Below, in pieces: positions 16,939 to 25,280 of a stretch of DNA of 64,000 bases. The stretch covers positions 620,001-684,000 of the forward strand of contig OY776489.1 in assembly GCA_963675655.1 (NCBI GenBank), in the 5' to 3' direction. Position numbers and translations under genes: made by a program. The notes beneath the pieces were generated by a model. It saw only the letters and a list, made by a program, of their open reading frames with translations. It was not told the origin of the DNA and ran no database searches. How positions within the stretch are numbered: position 1 is the stretch's first letter; each line of letters begins with the position of its first letter. This stretch comes from CAXXOK01 sp963675655. GTDB lineage: Bacteria > Bacillota > Clostridia > Christensenellales > Aristaeellaceae.

Positions 16939-17451
16939 TTACTTTTGGCGGCGCAGCTTTTCCAGCACAGCGCGCTGCTCATCGGTAATGCCGCTGAATA
17001 GCGTAGCGCGCTGCGTAACGGTGCTGCCCGCCTGCTGAACGCTGCGCCCGCTGGCGCGGGTGCGTTCCAGCTCCCGCAGCAATTCACGGGAGGATAACCG
17101 CGTCGCGCCGCGTCCCAATATCATCGTCTGCTCCAAATGGTCGCTGGTGGCTACGCGCACTTCGCGGTAAACGGGCAATTGCCCGCACGCATACTCAATG
17201 TACTGGTCGGCGGTTTGCCCATGCGGGGTATACACCAGCGTCAGCGTTTGCAGCTGCTCCACCGAGGCCAGCGGCCGCTGGCTGTGGTGCCCGTCGAATA
17301 CCAGCACCACTTCCTGCCCGGTGTAGCCTGCGTAATCCTCAAGCAGGTGCGTAAGCCGGTCACGGGATTCTGGCAGCGGCCAGCCTGCCCGCTGCGCCTG
17401 CGGCCACGCGCCGATGACATTATACCCGTCCACAAACAAGATCGGCTTCAC
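16939..17451 (-). CDS. rae1: Ribosome-associated NYN-domain endoribonuclease (Rae1/YacP)
   Basis: 170 residues. The NYN/PIN-like fold is clear: LFVDGYNVIGAWP (first catalytic Asp), VVLVFDGHHSQ, TADQYIEYAC and VATSDHLEQTMILGRGATRLSSREL. In Bacillus subtilis the homologue enters the ribosomal A site and cuts mRNA during translation. Position between rlmB and sigH is the conserved Bacillota order and supports the call. It starts only four bases past the rlmB stop's neighbourhood and precedes sigH by 39 bases. Confidence 0.9.
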   Translation of the reverse strand: MKPILFVDGYNVIGAWPQAQRAGWPLPESRDRLTHLLEDYAGYTGQEVVLVFDGHHSQRPLASVEQLQTLTLVYTPHGQTADQYIEYACGQLPVYREVRVATSDHLEQTMILGRGATRLSSRELLRELERTRASGRSVQQAGSTVTQRATLFSGITDEQRAVLEKLRRQK

Positions 17452-17454
17452 GTT

Positions 17455-18879
17455 TTAGCGGGAGCGCATCACCGCATAGAGCAGAACACCTGCCGCTACG
17501 GACGCATTCAAACTATCCAGCTTACCGCGAATGGGCAGTGCGACGCGCTTGTCGCACTTTTCCAGCACCAGTCGGCTTACGCCTTCGCCTTCAGCGCCAA
17601 TCACCAGCGCTACGCCGCCCTTGAAATCGACGGATATATAATCCTCGCCGGACATATCGGCTGCATAGGCCCATACATTACGGCGTTTGAGCATATCAAT
17701 CGTAGAGCCGAGGTTGACGACGCGCGCCACCATCATATGCTCCACCGCGCCCGCGCTGGCTTTCACCGCCGCGGGAGTCAGGCCGACAGCGCGGCGCTCC
17801 TGCACAATCACGCCGTGCGCGCCCGCGCATTCAGCCGTACGGATAATCGCGCCCAGGTTATGCGGGTCGGTAATCCCATCCAGCAAAACCAAAAACGGCT
17901 CTTCTCCGCGTTCCTGCGCCAGTGCCAACATATCGTCCACCGTGTGGTACTGGTAAGCCGAAGCGTAGGCCAGCATCCCCTGATGGTGCGGGGTGATTGC
18001 GTCCAGACGCACGCGATCCACTTCCTGCACGGGAATATGCTTCTCTTTAGCCATCGCGACGATCTCGCGGGCAGAGCCGCTCAGCTCCCCGCGGGCGACC
18101 ATCAGCTTTTCAATGTCACGGCCGCTTTTGAGCGCCTCGCGAATCGGGTTGCGGCCGCTGAGCAGATTCTCCTCGGGCACCGTTTCTTCCACAGGCTGCT
18201 CATAGGCGGGGCGCTGCGGGCGGGCGGGCGCATCATACCGGTAGGCATTATAGTCGCGCGGCGCTACATCCCTGCGTTCCCGGCGTTGCTCGTCATACGG
18301 GCGGGGCGATACATTCGAGCCTCGGTCCCGGTAAGAGGGTTGGTTGGTCTGTATAAAGCGGAATTCTCCCGCATCCCGGCTCTGGCGGTTGCCGCCGCGG
18401 TTATCACTGCGGCCGTACCGCCCCTGTGCCGGACGATCCGCGCCGCGGTCGCCGGGGCGATTATACCGTCCCTGTGCCGCCGGACGATCCGTATCGCGGT
18501 CGCCGGGGCGATTATACCGTCCCTGTGCCGGACGATCCATATCGCGGTCACCGGGGCGATTATACCGTCCCTGTGCCGCCGGACGATCCGTATTGCGATC
18601 GCCGGGGCGGGAATACCGCCCTGGCCCCTGCGCTGCCGGGCGCCCCGGTTCGCGGCCTGTTCCACGGTTATCTCCGCCGCGCGAAGGCTGGCGGGTATCG
18701 CCCGATCGATTCCCATAACGGCTTTGCCCGTCTCCGCCGCTGCGGCCGCCGCGGCTGCCGCCACGCGAACGCGAGCCGCTGTACATGCTGCCCTCGTCTT
18801 CGAATCCTCCGCGGCCTTCCGCGGTGTGGCGCTTATCGCTGCGCGTACGTTTGTCGTTCATATCCTTATAATATGGCAT
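17455..18879 (-). CDS. rlmB: 23S rRNA (guanosine-2'-O-)-methyltransferase RlmB family with long RG-rich N-terminal tail
   Basis: 474 residues, of which the last 236 (from VPEENLLSGRNPIREAL) are an ordinary RlmB: a substrate-binding domain, then the SPOUT knot with DPHNLGAIIRTAECAGAHG, LVIGAEGEGVSRL and LDSLNASVAAGVLLY. It methylates a ribose in 23S rRNA using S-adenosylmethionine. The first 238 residues are unusual: basic, Gly/Arg/Asp/Pro-rich, with RGG-type patches at 38-48 and about four copies of a 16-17-residue unit (GRYNRPGDRDTDRPAAQ-like) at residues 87-157. Such tails bind RNA or promote condensates in other proteins; here the role is inferred. The ATG at 18879 follows AAAGGA by eight bases. 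Confidence 0.92.
   Translation of the reverse strand: MPYYKDMNDKRTRSDKRHTAEGRGGFEDEGSMYSGSRSRGGSRGGRSGGDGQSRYGNRSGDTRQPSRGGDNRGTGREPGRPAAQGPGRYSRPGDRNTDRPAAQGRYNRPGDRDMDRPAQGRYNRPGDRDTDRPAAQGRYNRPGDRGADRPAQGRYGRSDNRGGNRQSRDAGEFRFIQTNQPSYRDRGSNVSPRPYDEQRRERRDVAPRDYNAYRYDAPARPQRPAYEQPVEETVPEENLLSGRNPIREALKSGRDIEKLMVARGELSGSAREIVAMAKEKHIPVQEVDRVRLDAITPHHQGMLAYASAYQYHTVDDMLALAQERGEEPFLVLLDGITDPHNLGAIIRTAECAGAHGVIVQERRAVGLTPAAVKASAGAVEHMMVARVVNLGSTIDMLKRRNVWAYAADMSGEDYISVDFKGGVALVIGAEGEGVSRLVLEKCDKRVALPIRGKLDSLNASVAAGVLLYAVMRSR
18411..18621. repeat. Tandem 48-51-bp coding repeats in rlmB
   Basis: Four to five near-identical units run head to tail, alternating between 48 and 51 bases (AAQ versus AQ at the unit end), all kept in frame. 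They encode the repeated GRYxRPGDRxxDRP(A)AQ segment. Unit-length differences are whole codons, as expected for slippage or recombination under frame selection. Confidence 0.88.
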
Positions 18880-18984
18880 GTTTGTTTTCCTTTCTGTGTG
18901 GCGGCAGGCGCATCTCTTTCACGCTTCACTGCCGCGACCACCGGCGGGTGTTTTCCCCCGGCTGTTTCATTTCATGATCAGTGG

Positions 18985-19713
18985 TTATCCTTTTGCATGC
19001 TCTGCTAAAAACGCCTCGCGCTGCGCGCGTACCTGTTTGGCTTTGCCGCAGGTCTTTTCTCCCTCCGGGCATGCGCCGCGCAGGCAGGCCGCGCCCGCGT
19101 CCGCAAACAGTTCCGGTGCGACGGTATAGCATAGCGTAAACATCTGCGTCGCCAGCGCGCGTATTTCCCACTGCGCACGTTCGCACATCCGCAGGGCGAA
19201 AAAGTGGCGGAGCTCCCGGGCGTTCATCGTTACCAGTATGCGGGTTTCACAGGCGTTAGGCAGCACGAAACGTGCATCCTCGTTCGCGCCCAGCCGTTTC
19301 TGCCAATCCTCATACCATGTTTGCATCTGCGCCATCTGCGCGGCAAACTCGTTTACGGCCTCCTCGCCCAGCGCATGTATCGCCGGAGGCACCACATACC
19401 CAAAGCCACCCGCATAACTAACATAGCGCTGGCTTTGCACGCTGAAGCTGGCAAGGCGGTGCCGTGTCAGCTGCGCCAGCAACGCGCGGCTGACCCCCTC
19501 CATCAGGAAGGTAAAGCTGGCATGTTCCAGCACACTCTCATGCCCCATCTGCCGAACCTTACGAATAAAGGCGCTTTGGTCATTATCGGCAATTTTTTGC
19601 AGCAGTGAATCCAAATCGCCGCCTGCATAGCATAATTTTGCGGCCAGCGCGACCGCTTCCTCACCGTTCAGGGTGTGGCGCACCAGTTCTACCCGCTGGC
19701 GTACTTCCGGCAT
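18985..19713 (-). CDS. thyX: FAD-dependent thymidylate synthase ThyX
   Basis: 242 residues. Contains the ThyX signature RHRLASFSVQSQRY (RHRxxSxxxxSxRY) and the flanking GHESVLEHASFTF and NACETRILVTMNAREL. It makes dTMP from dUMP using methylene-tetrahydrofolate, FAD and NADPH. Length is normal. The ATG follows GAAGGAGGG. It is placed between mrnC and rlmB, which are adjacent in Bacillus; thyX in this slot is seen in several Clostridia. Confidence 0.96.
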   Translation of the reverse strand: MPEVRQRVELVRHTLNGEEAVALAAKLCYAGGDLDSLLQKIADNDQSAFIRKVRQMGHESVLEHASFTFLMEGVSRALLAQLTRHRLASFSVQSQRYVSYAGGFGYVVPPAIHALGEEAVNEFAAQMAQMQTWYEDWQKRLGANEDARFVLPNACETRILVTMNARELRHFFALRMCERAQWEIRALATQMFTLCYTVAPELFADAGAACLRGACPEGEKTCGKAKQVRAQREAFLAEHAKG

Positions 19714-19750
19714 GGGTGCCCTCCTTCGCGTTGTACGGCTTCCGCCTCAT

Positions 19751-20203
19751 TTACACGCTCATTTCTGTGTTTGCAGCTTGCACAGCCTGCGGTACTTTGG
19801 TTGGATACGCCGCTAAAAACAGTTCCTGTACGCGGGTATCCCGTCCGCATAGGTACAGCCAGCCGATCAACGCCTCCAGCCCCGTAGCGGCATGGTAATC
19901 GACCGGGTTTTGGTTGCGCGGGGTGCTGTGACCGCAATGGGCGTTGCTGCCCCGGCGGACAATATCGCACTCGTTTTGGCTTAGCAACGGTTGTATGCGT
20001 TCCAGCGCGCGGGCTTGCGCGCCAGCGTTTACCATATCCGTCGCCTGCCGGTGCAGGGCGTTGACACGAGCGGCGGAACCCAGCAGGCGTCTGCGCACCA
20101 GCAAGTCCCAAACCGTGTCGCCAATAAAGGCCAGCGCCAGCGGATTTTTCAATTCCGCTTCCTTTGCGCTCATCGTTTCGCAGGCCAATCCAAAGCCCTC
20201 CAT
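19751..20203 (-). CDS. mrnC: Mini-ribonuclease 3 (Mini-III)
   Basis: 150 residues of RNase III catalytic domain without a dsRNA-binding domain: LALAFIGDTVWDLLVRRRLL, ECDIVRRGSNAHCGHSTPRNQNPVDYHAATGLEALIGWLYL. It matures the ends of 23S rRNA. First gene of the block leading to sigH. The start at 20203 (ATG) has AGGCGG ahead; a TTG six codons in, seven bases after GGAGGG, is also possible. cysS, the usual upstream neighbour, is absent. Confidence 0.92.
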   Translation of the reverse strand: MEGFGLACETMSAKEAELKNPLALAFIGDTVWDLLVRRRLLGSAARVNALHRQATDMVNAGAQARALERIQPLLSQNECDIVRRGSNAHCGHSTPRNQNPVDYHAATGLEALIGWLYLCGRDTRVQELFLAAYPTKVPQAVQAANTEMSV

Positions 20204-20237
20204 GCACCGACCGCCTTTCGCTGTTTATCCATCGTCC

Positions 20238-20266
20238 ATCATAGCATGAACCGGCTTGCACTTCAA
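20238..20266 (-). promoter_or_regulatory. SigA promoter of the mrnC-thyX-rlmB-rae1-sigH operon
   Basis: TTGAAG (20266-20261), a 17-bp spacer and TATGAT (20243-20238) on the minus strand, about 30 bases upstream of mrnC. Confidence 0.8.
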
Positions 20267-20430
20267 GCGCGGCTCGTGAAAATTTGCGGTTTAGGGTTGC
20301 CATGGTTACGCACCATTCTTTCTATTACCCCCTTTGCACGCCGATGACGCGCCCATTTATCTTTGTGTTTTCCGTTCGTTTAGCTTGCCCGAAAAAGAAG
20401 CTGACCGTGCGAAAAATCTTCGGATTTCTA

Positions 20431-20458
20431 TTGACATTTTTCGGGAACGCGGTATACT
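20431..20458 (+). promoter_or_regulatory. SigA promoter of clpB
   Basis: TTGACA (20431-20436), a 16-bp spacer and TATACT (20453-20458). Start near 20465, overlapping the CtsR operator. The leader to the clpB ATG is about 248 bases; it contains no recognised riboswitch. Confidence 0.88.
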
Positions 20459-20467
20459 GGATACGAA

Positions 20468-20484
20468 GGTCAAAGTTAGTCAAA
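20468..20484 (+). promoter_or_regulatory. CtsR operator of clpB
   Basis: GGTCAAA-GTT-AGTCAAA, a tandem heptamer pair that matches the CtsR consensus RGTCAAA-NNN-RGTCAAA exactly. It lies just after the -10, where a bound repressor would block transcription. CtsR represses class III heat-shock genes (clpP, clpE, clpC; clpB in many Bacillota) and is inactivated by heat or misfolded protein. Confidence 0.9.
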
Positions 20485-20713
20485 TCTGAATTGGCCTGAA
20501 GGCGGTTCGCAACGTCCGATGGTTTCTAAAACCCCGTGCGTCGCAACCAACAGGCGGCATCCGCCGCAGTCCGGCAAGCGCCTGCAGCGCAGGAAAGGCG
20601 ATTCTCACGTTCACTCCATGCGTTTTTCGCCGTTACACAACGCTTGCACATGTTGCCCCTGTTCACCGCCCCCAGAACACCACGCGGACTTTTCCGCAAA
20701 CGGAGGAATGCAT

Positions 20714-23362
20714 ATGACAAATCAGCAATTTACCGAAAAAAGTCGCGCCGCGCTGGCAGCCGCGCAGCAAATGACCATTGAATATCAAAATCAAGAAGTA
20801 ACGCAGGAACATTTGACCCGCGCTTTATTGGACGATCCACAGGGGCTCATCCCCCAGCTGCTCAAAAAGATGGGTAAGGATACGGACGCTATTCAAGCGC
20901 GACTGGAAACGCTTATCAGCCGCATCCCGAAAGTAACAGGTTCGGGCCGCGAGCCGGATAAAATCTACATCGGCAACGATGTGGAGCGCGCCCTGCTCGC
21001 CGCGCAGGATGCCGCCAAGCAGATGAAGGACGAGTTCATCAGTGTGGAGCATCTCTTCCTCGGCCTCATCCGCAAACCCAGCCCGACGCTCAAACAGCTG
21101 TGGCATGATCTGGCGATTGACGACAAGGGGTTCCTGACCGCGCTGCAAACCGTACGCGGCAATACCCGTGTTACCAACGATACTCCCGAGGATACTTACG
21201 ACGTGCTTACCAAATACGGGCAGGATCTGGTGGAGATGGCGCGCAACCAGAAGCTGGACCCCGTCATCGGCCGTGATAATGAGATCCGCAGCGTTATCCG
21301 TATTTTAACGCGCAAAACCAAGAACAACCCGGTGCTCATCGGCGAGCCGGGCGTTGGTAAAACCGCCATCGCCGAGGGGCTTGCCCTGCGCATTGTGCGC
21401 GGCGACGTGCCCGAAAGCCTGCGCGATCGCAAGCTGTTCTCGCTGGATATGGGCGCGCTGATCGCAGGCGCCAAATACCGCGGTGAGTTTGAAGAGCGTT
21501 TAAAGGCCGTACTGGCAGAGATTAAGAAATCCGAAGGCAAAATACTCCTGTTTATCGACGAGTTGCACAACATTGTCGGCGCAGGCCGTACCGAAGGCAG
21601 CATGGACGCAGGCAACCTGCTCAAGCCCATGCTGGCGCGCGGCGAGCTGCACCTGATCGGCGCGACGACGCTGGATGAGTACCGCAAGTACATCGAGAAA
21701 GACGCCGCATTGGAGCGCCGGTTCCAGCCCGTAATGGTCAACGAACCGAGCGTGGAGGATACCATTAGCATTTTGCGCGGCCTGAAAGAGCGCTACGAGG
21801 TTTTCCACGGCGTGAAGATTACCGACTCGGCGCTGGTTGCCGCCGCTCTCCTTTCCAATCGCTACATCAGCGACCGATTCCTGCCGGACAAAGCCATCGA
21901 CTTGGTGGACGAGGCCTGCGCCATGATCCGTACCGAGATCGACAGCCTCCCTGCCGAATTGGACGAGAAGCAGCGCCGCATTATGCAGCTGGAAATTGAA
22001 CTGATGAGCCTGAAGAAGGAAAAGGACGATATTACCGCCCGCCGCCGCGAGGCGCTGGAGGACGAGTTAACCCAGCTGCGCGAGGAATTTGCCGCCATGA
22101 AGGCGCGCTGGGAAAACGAGAAAGAAGCCATCATCAAAGTTGGCAAACTGCGTGAAGAGATTGAGCAGGTCAACGCTCAAATCCAGAAAGCACAGCGCGA
22201 ATACGACCTGAACAAGGCCGCCGAATTGCAATACGGCCGCCTGCCCGAGTTGCAAAAGCAGCTGGAGGCCGAAGAGTTTACCGCCGAAAAGAACCGCGGT
22301 GAAAACTCGCTGCTGCGCGACAAAGTAACCGAAGAGGAGATCAACCGCATCATCAGCCGCTGGACGGGCATCCCGGTCACCCGGCTGAAGGAGAGCGACC
22401 GCGAGAAGTTGCTGCGCCTGCCAGAAGAGCTGCACCGGCGCGTAGTCGGGCAGGATGAAGCCGTACAAACCGTAAGCGAAGCCATTCTGCGCAGCCGCGC
22501 AGGTATCGCGGATGAGAACCGCCCCATTGGCAGTTTTCTGTTCCTCGGCCCCACTGGCGTTGGTAAAACGGAGCTGGCCAAGGCGCTGGCCGAAAACCTG
22601 TTTGACGATGAGAAGAACATGGTTCGTATCGATATGAGCGAATACATGGAGAAATTCTCCGTCAGCCGCCTCATCGGCGCCCCTCCGGGATACGTGGGCT
22701 ACGACGAAGGCGGGCAGCTGACCGAAGCTGTGCGCCGCAAACCCTACTGCGTTGTGCTGCTGGACGAGATTGAGAAGGCGCACCCGGACGTGTTCAACAT
22801 TCTGTTGCAGGTATTGGACGACGGCCGTATTACCGACAGCCAGGGGCGCACGGTTGACTTTAAAAACACCATCATCATTATGACGAGTAACCTCGGCAGT
22901 CAGCTGCTGCTGGAAGGGCTGGAAAACGGCGTCATCAGCGACGATGCCCGAAACGGCGTGATGCAGATGCTTAAAACCAGCTTCCGTCCCGAGTTCCTCA
23001 ACCGTATCGACGACATCGTGTTCTACAAACCGCTGGAGCGTGACGAGATTAAACAGATCGTGCGCTTGCAGGCAGGCCATCTGGCTAAACGGCTGGAGCA
23101 GCAGGACATTCACTTGAAGCTGACCGACAGCGCCGTGGACGCCATTGTAGACGCGGCTTACGACCCCGCCTATGGCGCGCGCCCGCTGAAGCGCTATATT
23201 CAGAGCCATCTGGAAACGCTGATCGCGCGCAAACTGGTCGCGGGCGAGTTGTTCCCCAGCCAGGTAGTGACCGTAGATGCGGACTCCGAAGGCCGTTTGG
23301 TGGTCGGCGATGAGCTGCCCGCCGCGCCCGTCCCCGTAGAAGTGGAAGGCAGTGTAGACTAA
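20714..23362 (+). CDS. clpB: ATP-dependent chaperone ClpB
   Basis: 882 residues. The Clp_N domain starts NQQFTEKSRAALAAAQQMTIEYQNQEVTQEHL, typical of ClpB rather than ClpC. AAA-1 has Walker A GEPGVGKT near residue 210; a long charged middle coiled coil spans about residues 410-530; AAA-2 has GPTGVGKT near 612, then APPGYVGYDEGGQLTEAVRR pore loop and SNLGSQ sensor. There is no ClpP-tripeptide loop, so it is a disaggregase working with DnaK. The ATG at 20714 has GGAGG seven bases ahead; an upstream in-frame extension to 20519 is Pro/Cys/His-rich, unlike ClpB, and rejected. The CtsR operator gives heat-shock control. Confidence 0.97.
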   Translation: MTNQQFTEKSRAALAAAQQMTIEYQNQEVTQEHLTRALLDDPQGLIPQLLKKMGKDTDAIQARLETLISRIPKVTGSGREPDKIYIGNDVERALLAAQDAAKQMKDEFISVEHLFLGLIRKPSPTLKQLWHDLAIDDKGFLTALQTVRGNTRVTNDTPEDTYDVLTKYGQDLVEMARNQKLDPVIGRDNEIRSVIRILTRKTKNNPVLIGEPGVGKTAIAEGLALRIVRGDVPESLRDRKLFSLDMGALIAGAKYRGEFEERLKAVLAEIKKSEGKILLFIDELHNIVGAGRTEGSMDAGNLLKPMLARGELHLIGATTLDEYRKYIEKDAALERRFQPVMVNEPSVEDTISILRGLKERYEVFHGVKITDSALVAAALLSNRYISDRFLPDKAIDLVDEACAMIRTEIDSLPAELDEKQRRIMQLEIELMSLKKEKDDITARRREALEDELTQLREEFAAMKARWENEKEAIIKVGKLREEIEQVNAQIQKAQREYDLNKAAELQYGRLPELQKQLEAEEFTAEKNRGENSLLRDKVTEEEINRIISRWTGIPVTRLKESDREKLLRLPEELHRRVVGQDEAVQTVSEAILRSRAGIADENRPIGSFLFLGPTGVGKTELAKALAENLFDDEKNMVRIDMSEYMEKFSVSRLIGAPPGYVGYDEGGQLTEAVRRKPYCVVLLDEIEKAHPDVFNILLQVLDDGRITDSQGRTVDFKNTIIIMTSNLGSQLLLEGLENGVISDDARNGVMQMLKTSFRPEFLNRIDDIVFYKPLERDEIKQIVRLQAGHLAKRLEQQDIHLKLTDSAVDAIVDAAYDPAYGARPLKRYIQSHLETLIARKLVAGELFPSQVVTVDADSEGRLVVGDELPAAPVPVEVEGSVD

Positions 23363-23389
23363 CCAGGCAACGAAAGAATCCCGGTTTTC

Positions 23390-23421
23390 AAGCCGCGTAC
23401 GTAACCCGTACGTGGCTTTTT
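23390..23421 (+). terminator. Terminator after clpB
   Basis: AAGCCGCGTACG and CGTACGTGGCTT form a 12-bp stem with one G-T pair and a short loop, followed by TTTTT. Confidence 0.9.
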
Positions 23422-23638
23422 GGTATTTACAACCCTCGTTTACTAGCCGCATGCGGGCCTGCTTAAAAAGCTCGAGATGTCAGGAAGCATAGTTGGCAAG
23501 AGGCTGCGCTTACTTGTTTGCAAGTGATTCCGCTTGCAATTCCACAGCTGATAACACAAACCAGGCTTTTGAGGTATGCCAGATCCCAGCATAGCCAGGC
23601 CATAACGTAATAATACAATATAAATCAACTGGAAACGA

Positions 23639-23667
23639 TTGTTTTATTTTGTCTTCTATGGTAAAAT
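23639..23667 (+). promoter_or_regulatory. Promoter for the small ORF and probably rsgA
   Basis: TTGTTT (23639-23644), a 17-bp spacer and TAAAAT (23662-23667). Start near 23675, giving a leader of about 200 bases to rsgA. Confidence 0.6.
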
Positions 23668-23696
23668 CAGGATACTTTAACGCGGAAGGAGTTGTT

Positions 23697-23756
23697 GTGA
23701 TTATGAAGCGACACAACGCAAGCATTGTTCTTGCCCGGGAGGTACGGGTACACTAA
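23697..23756 (+). CDS. Possible 19-residue leader peptide upstream of rsgA
   Basis: GTG at 23697 stands five bases after AAGGAG, directly downstream of a plausible promoter, and opens a 19-codon frame (MIMKRHNASIVLAREVRVH) ending TAA at 23754-23756. A small imperfect palindrome (ACGCTGC TTA GCAACGT, 23759-23775) follows, then a T-containing stretch. This is the layout of a leader peptide with an attenuator, or of a tiny basic protein. No family is recognised and the call rests only on signals. Confidence 0.35.
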   Translation: MIMKRHNASIVLAREVRVH

Positions 23757-23879
23757 GGCACGCTGCTTAGCAACGTTGGGTTTCCTTTCTAATTTTCATG
23801 GGTCTTGCGACAGCCATCCTTCCCCCTCTGCCTCCCATCCGTTTGATTTCCCAATAAACGTGATGGAGGATTGAAAACC

Positions 23880-24953
23880 TTGCAACCATATGCCTTATAC
23901 GGCGCAGACGAGCGCCTTGTTTCGCTATGCGGCTGTGCATCCGGCTGCATCCCCGCGCGGGTTGCCGCGCAGCACCGAACCCTTTACACCCTGTTTACCG
24001 ATAGCGGTGAAATGGAAGCCGAAGTATCCGGAAAATTCCGGCACGAAGCTGCTGCCCCTGTGGAATATCCTACTGTAGGCGATTTCGTGCTTATTGCCCC
24101 TACGACGGCGGCACAAAGCCGCGCGATCATTCAGCGCGTATTGCCGCGTACAAGCCTGTTCGTGCGGAAAGCCGCGGGCAGCAACCCCTACACACAGGCC
24201 ATCGCAGCCAATATCGACATTGCTTTTGTTTGTATGTCCTTAAACGAAAATTACAACACTGGCAGGCTGGAACGATATTTGGCCGTAGCATGGGACAGTG
24301 GCGCAACTCCAGTCGTAGTACTTACCAAAGCCGATCTGTGCCCGGATATGCAAACAAGCCTTTCGCAAGCAACCTCTATAGCAGGCGGCGCGGATGTGCT
24401 GCTCACCGCCGAGGGAGACGCATCCTCCACTGCTTTGCTGCAAACCCACCTGCAGCCCGGCGTAACCGCAGCGTTTGTGGGTTCCTCCGGCGTGGGAAAA
24501 TCCACGCTCATCAACCGATTAGCTGGAGAAAGCGCCATGGAGGTTTCTGCCATTGGTTTGGGCGGAAAAGGGCACCATACCACCACCCACCGGCAAATGC
24601 TGGTGTTGCCCGGCGGCGGTATCGTCATCGATACCCCCGGCATGCGAGAGCTGGGCGTAGAGGCAGCCGACCTGAACCGCTCCTTTGCGGATATTGACGA
24701 GCTAGCCGCAGGATGCCGTTTTCACGATTGCACACACACCGTCGAGCCGGGCTGCGCAGTGCTTGCCGCTTTAGAAGCCGGAGAACTGGATGCGCGGCGA
24801 TTGGATAACTACTACAAAATTCGTAAAGAAGCTCAGCATGAGCACCTATCCGCCCGCAGCCGGGAAGCGAAAAAAACCAACCAGATGTTTGGCGGTAAAA
24901 ACGCCATGAAGCAGAGCCGAGAGGCCGTGAAAAAGCGGAAACACCGTACCTGA
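23880..24953 (+). CDS. rsgA: Ribosome small-subunit-dependent GTPase A
   Basis: About 357 residues. An N-terminal OB-fold is followed by a circularly permuted GTPase: TKADLC (G4) precedes GSSGVGKSTLINRLAG (G1, near residue 201) and DTPGMRELG (G3). The C-terminal zinc finger is CRFHDCTHTVEPGC, then a basic tail. RsgA checks maturation of the 30S subunit. The start is TTG either way: 23880 is 10 bases after GGAGG and is preferred over 23871, which is one base from it. It stands alone with a leader of about 200 bases. Confidence 0.94.
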   Translation: MQPYALYGADERLVSLCGCASGCIPARVAAQHRTLYTLFTDSGEMEAEVSGKFRHEAAAPVEYPTVGDFVLIAPTTAAQSRAIIQRVLPRTSLFVRKAAGSNPYTQAIAANIDIAFVCMSLNENYNTGRLERYLAVAWDSGATPVVVLTKADLCPDMQTSLSQATSIAGGADVLLTAEGDASSTALLQTHLQPGVTAAFVGSSGVGKSTLINRLAGESAMEVSAIGLGGKGHHTTTHRQMLVLPGGGIVIDTPGMRELGVEAADLNRSFADIDELAAGCRFHDCTHTVEPGCAVLAALEAGELDARRLDNYYKIRKEAQHEHLSARSREAKKTNQMFGGKNAMKQSREAVKKRKHRT

Positions 24954-25220
24954 AAGGCAGAACCGCCACCGTTTTTTATTCATCTTCTCAGCTGCCGGCA
25001 GCCTCATCCATAAGGGAAGTCCCGCGCATGTTATGGCTTCCTGCATATGCAGATTCCTGTGAACGTGCGAACCGTACAAGAATCCATTCTCCCCCGCAAA
25101 GGCAGCCAGCGCCGGAACCGCCACCATCCTATACCGGTTCCGGCGCTGCCGGTTATCGCAAGCTAATTTCTTTTTCTCATGATTTTCTTCCATATTATCC
25201 CATAAAAATTATTTTCTTAC
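24954..25220. other. Intergenic region with a long inverted repeat
   Basis: No gene seen. It contains AGCGCCGGAACCG (25108-25120) and CGGTTCCGGCGCT (25135-25147), a perfect 13-bp inverted repeat with a 14-base loop, probably the rsgA terminator although the T-rich stretch (CTAATTTCTTTTTC) begins about 20 bases later. Confidence 0.55.
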
Positions 25221-25250
25221 TTGACATTACATACTGTGTAATGTTATTAT
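25221..25250 (+). promoter_or_regulatory. Promoter with embedded palindromic operator for the regulator-MFS operon
   Basis: TTGACA (25221-25226), an 18-bp spacer and TATTAT (25245-25250). The perfect palindrome CATTACA-TACTG-TGTAATG (25225-25243) fills the spacer. A repressor bound there would exclude RNA polymerase, so autoregulation by the winged-helix protein encoded next is likely. Confidence 0.8.
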
Positions 25251-25280
25251 TTGTGTAACGTTTGTAAGGGGGTGTTTACA

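Noticed and set aside
18411..18621. Direct repeats that could suggest a CRISPR array
   Set aside because: The units are contiguous, with no spacers, and are in-frame coding repeats of rlmB.
17137..19008. 623-codon plus-strand open frame opposite rlmB and rae1
   Set aside because: Mirror of GC-rich coding sequence and tandem repeats on the minus strand; low-complexity translation, no ribosome site, and the minus-strand proteins are clear.
20519..20713. N-terminal extension of ClpB to an upstream ATG
   Set aside because: The extra 65 residues are Pro/Cys/His-rich and unlike ClpB; the ATG at 20714 has GGAGG at the right distance and yields the normal N-terminus.
22067..23452. 461-codon minus-strand frame opposite clpB
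   Set aside because: Antisense shadow of clpB coding sequence with no family features.
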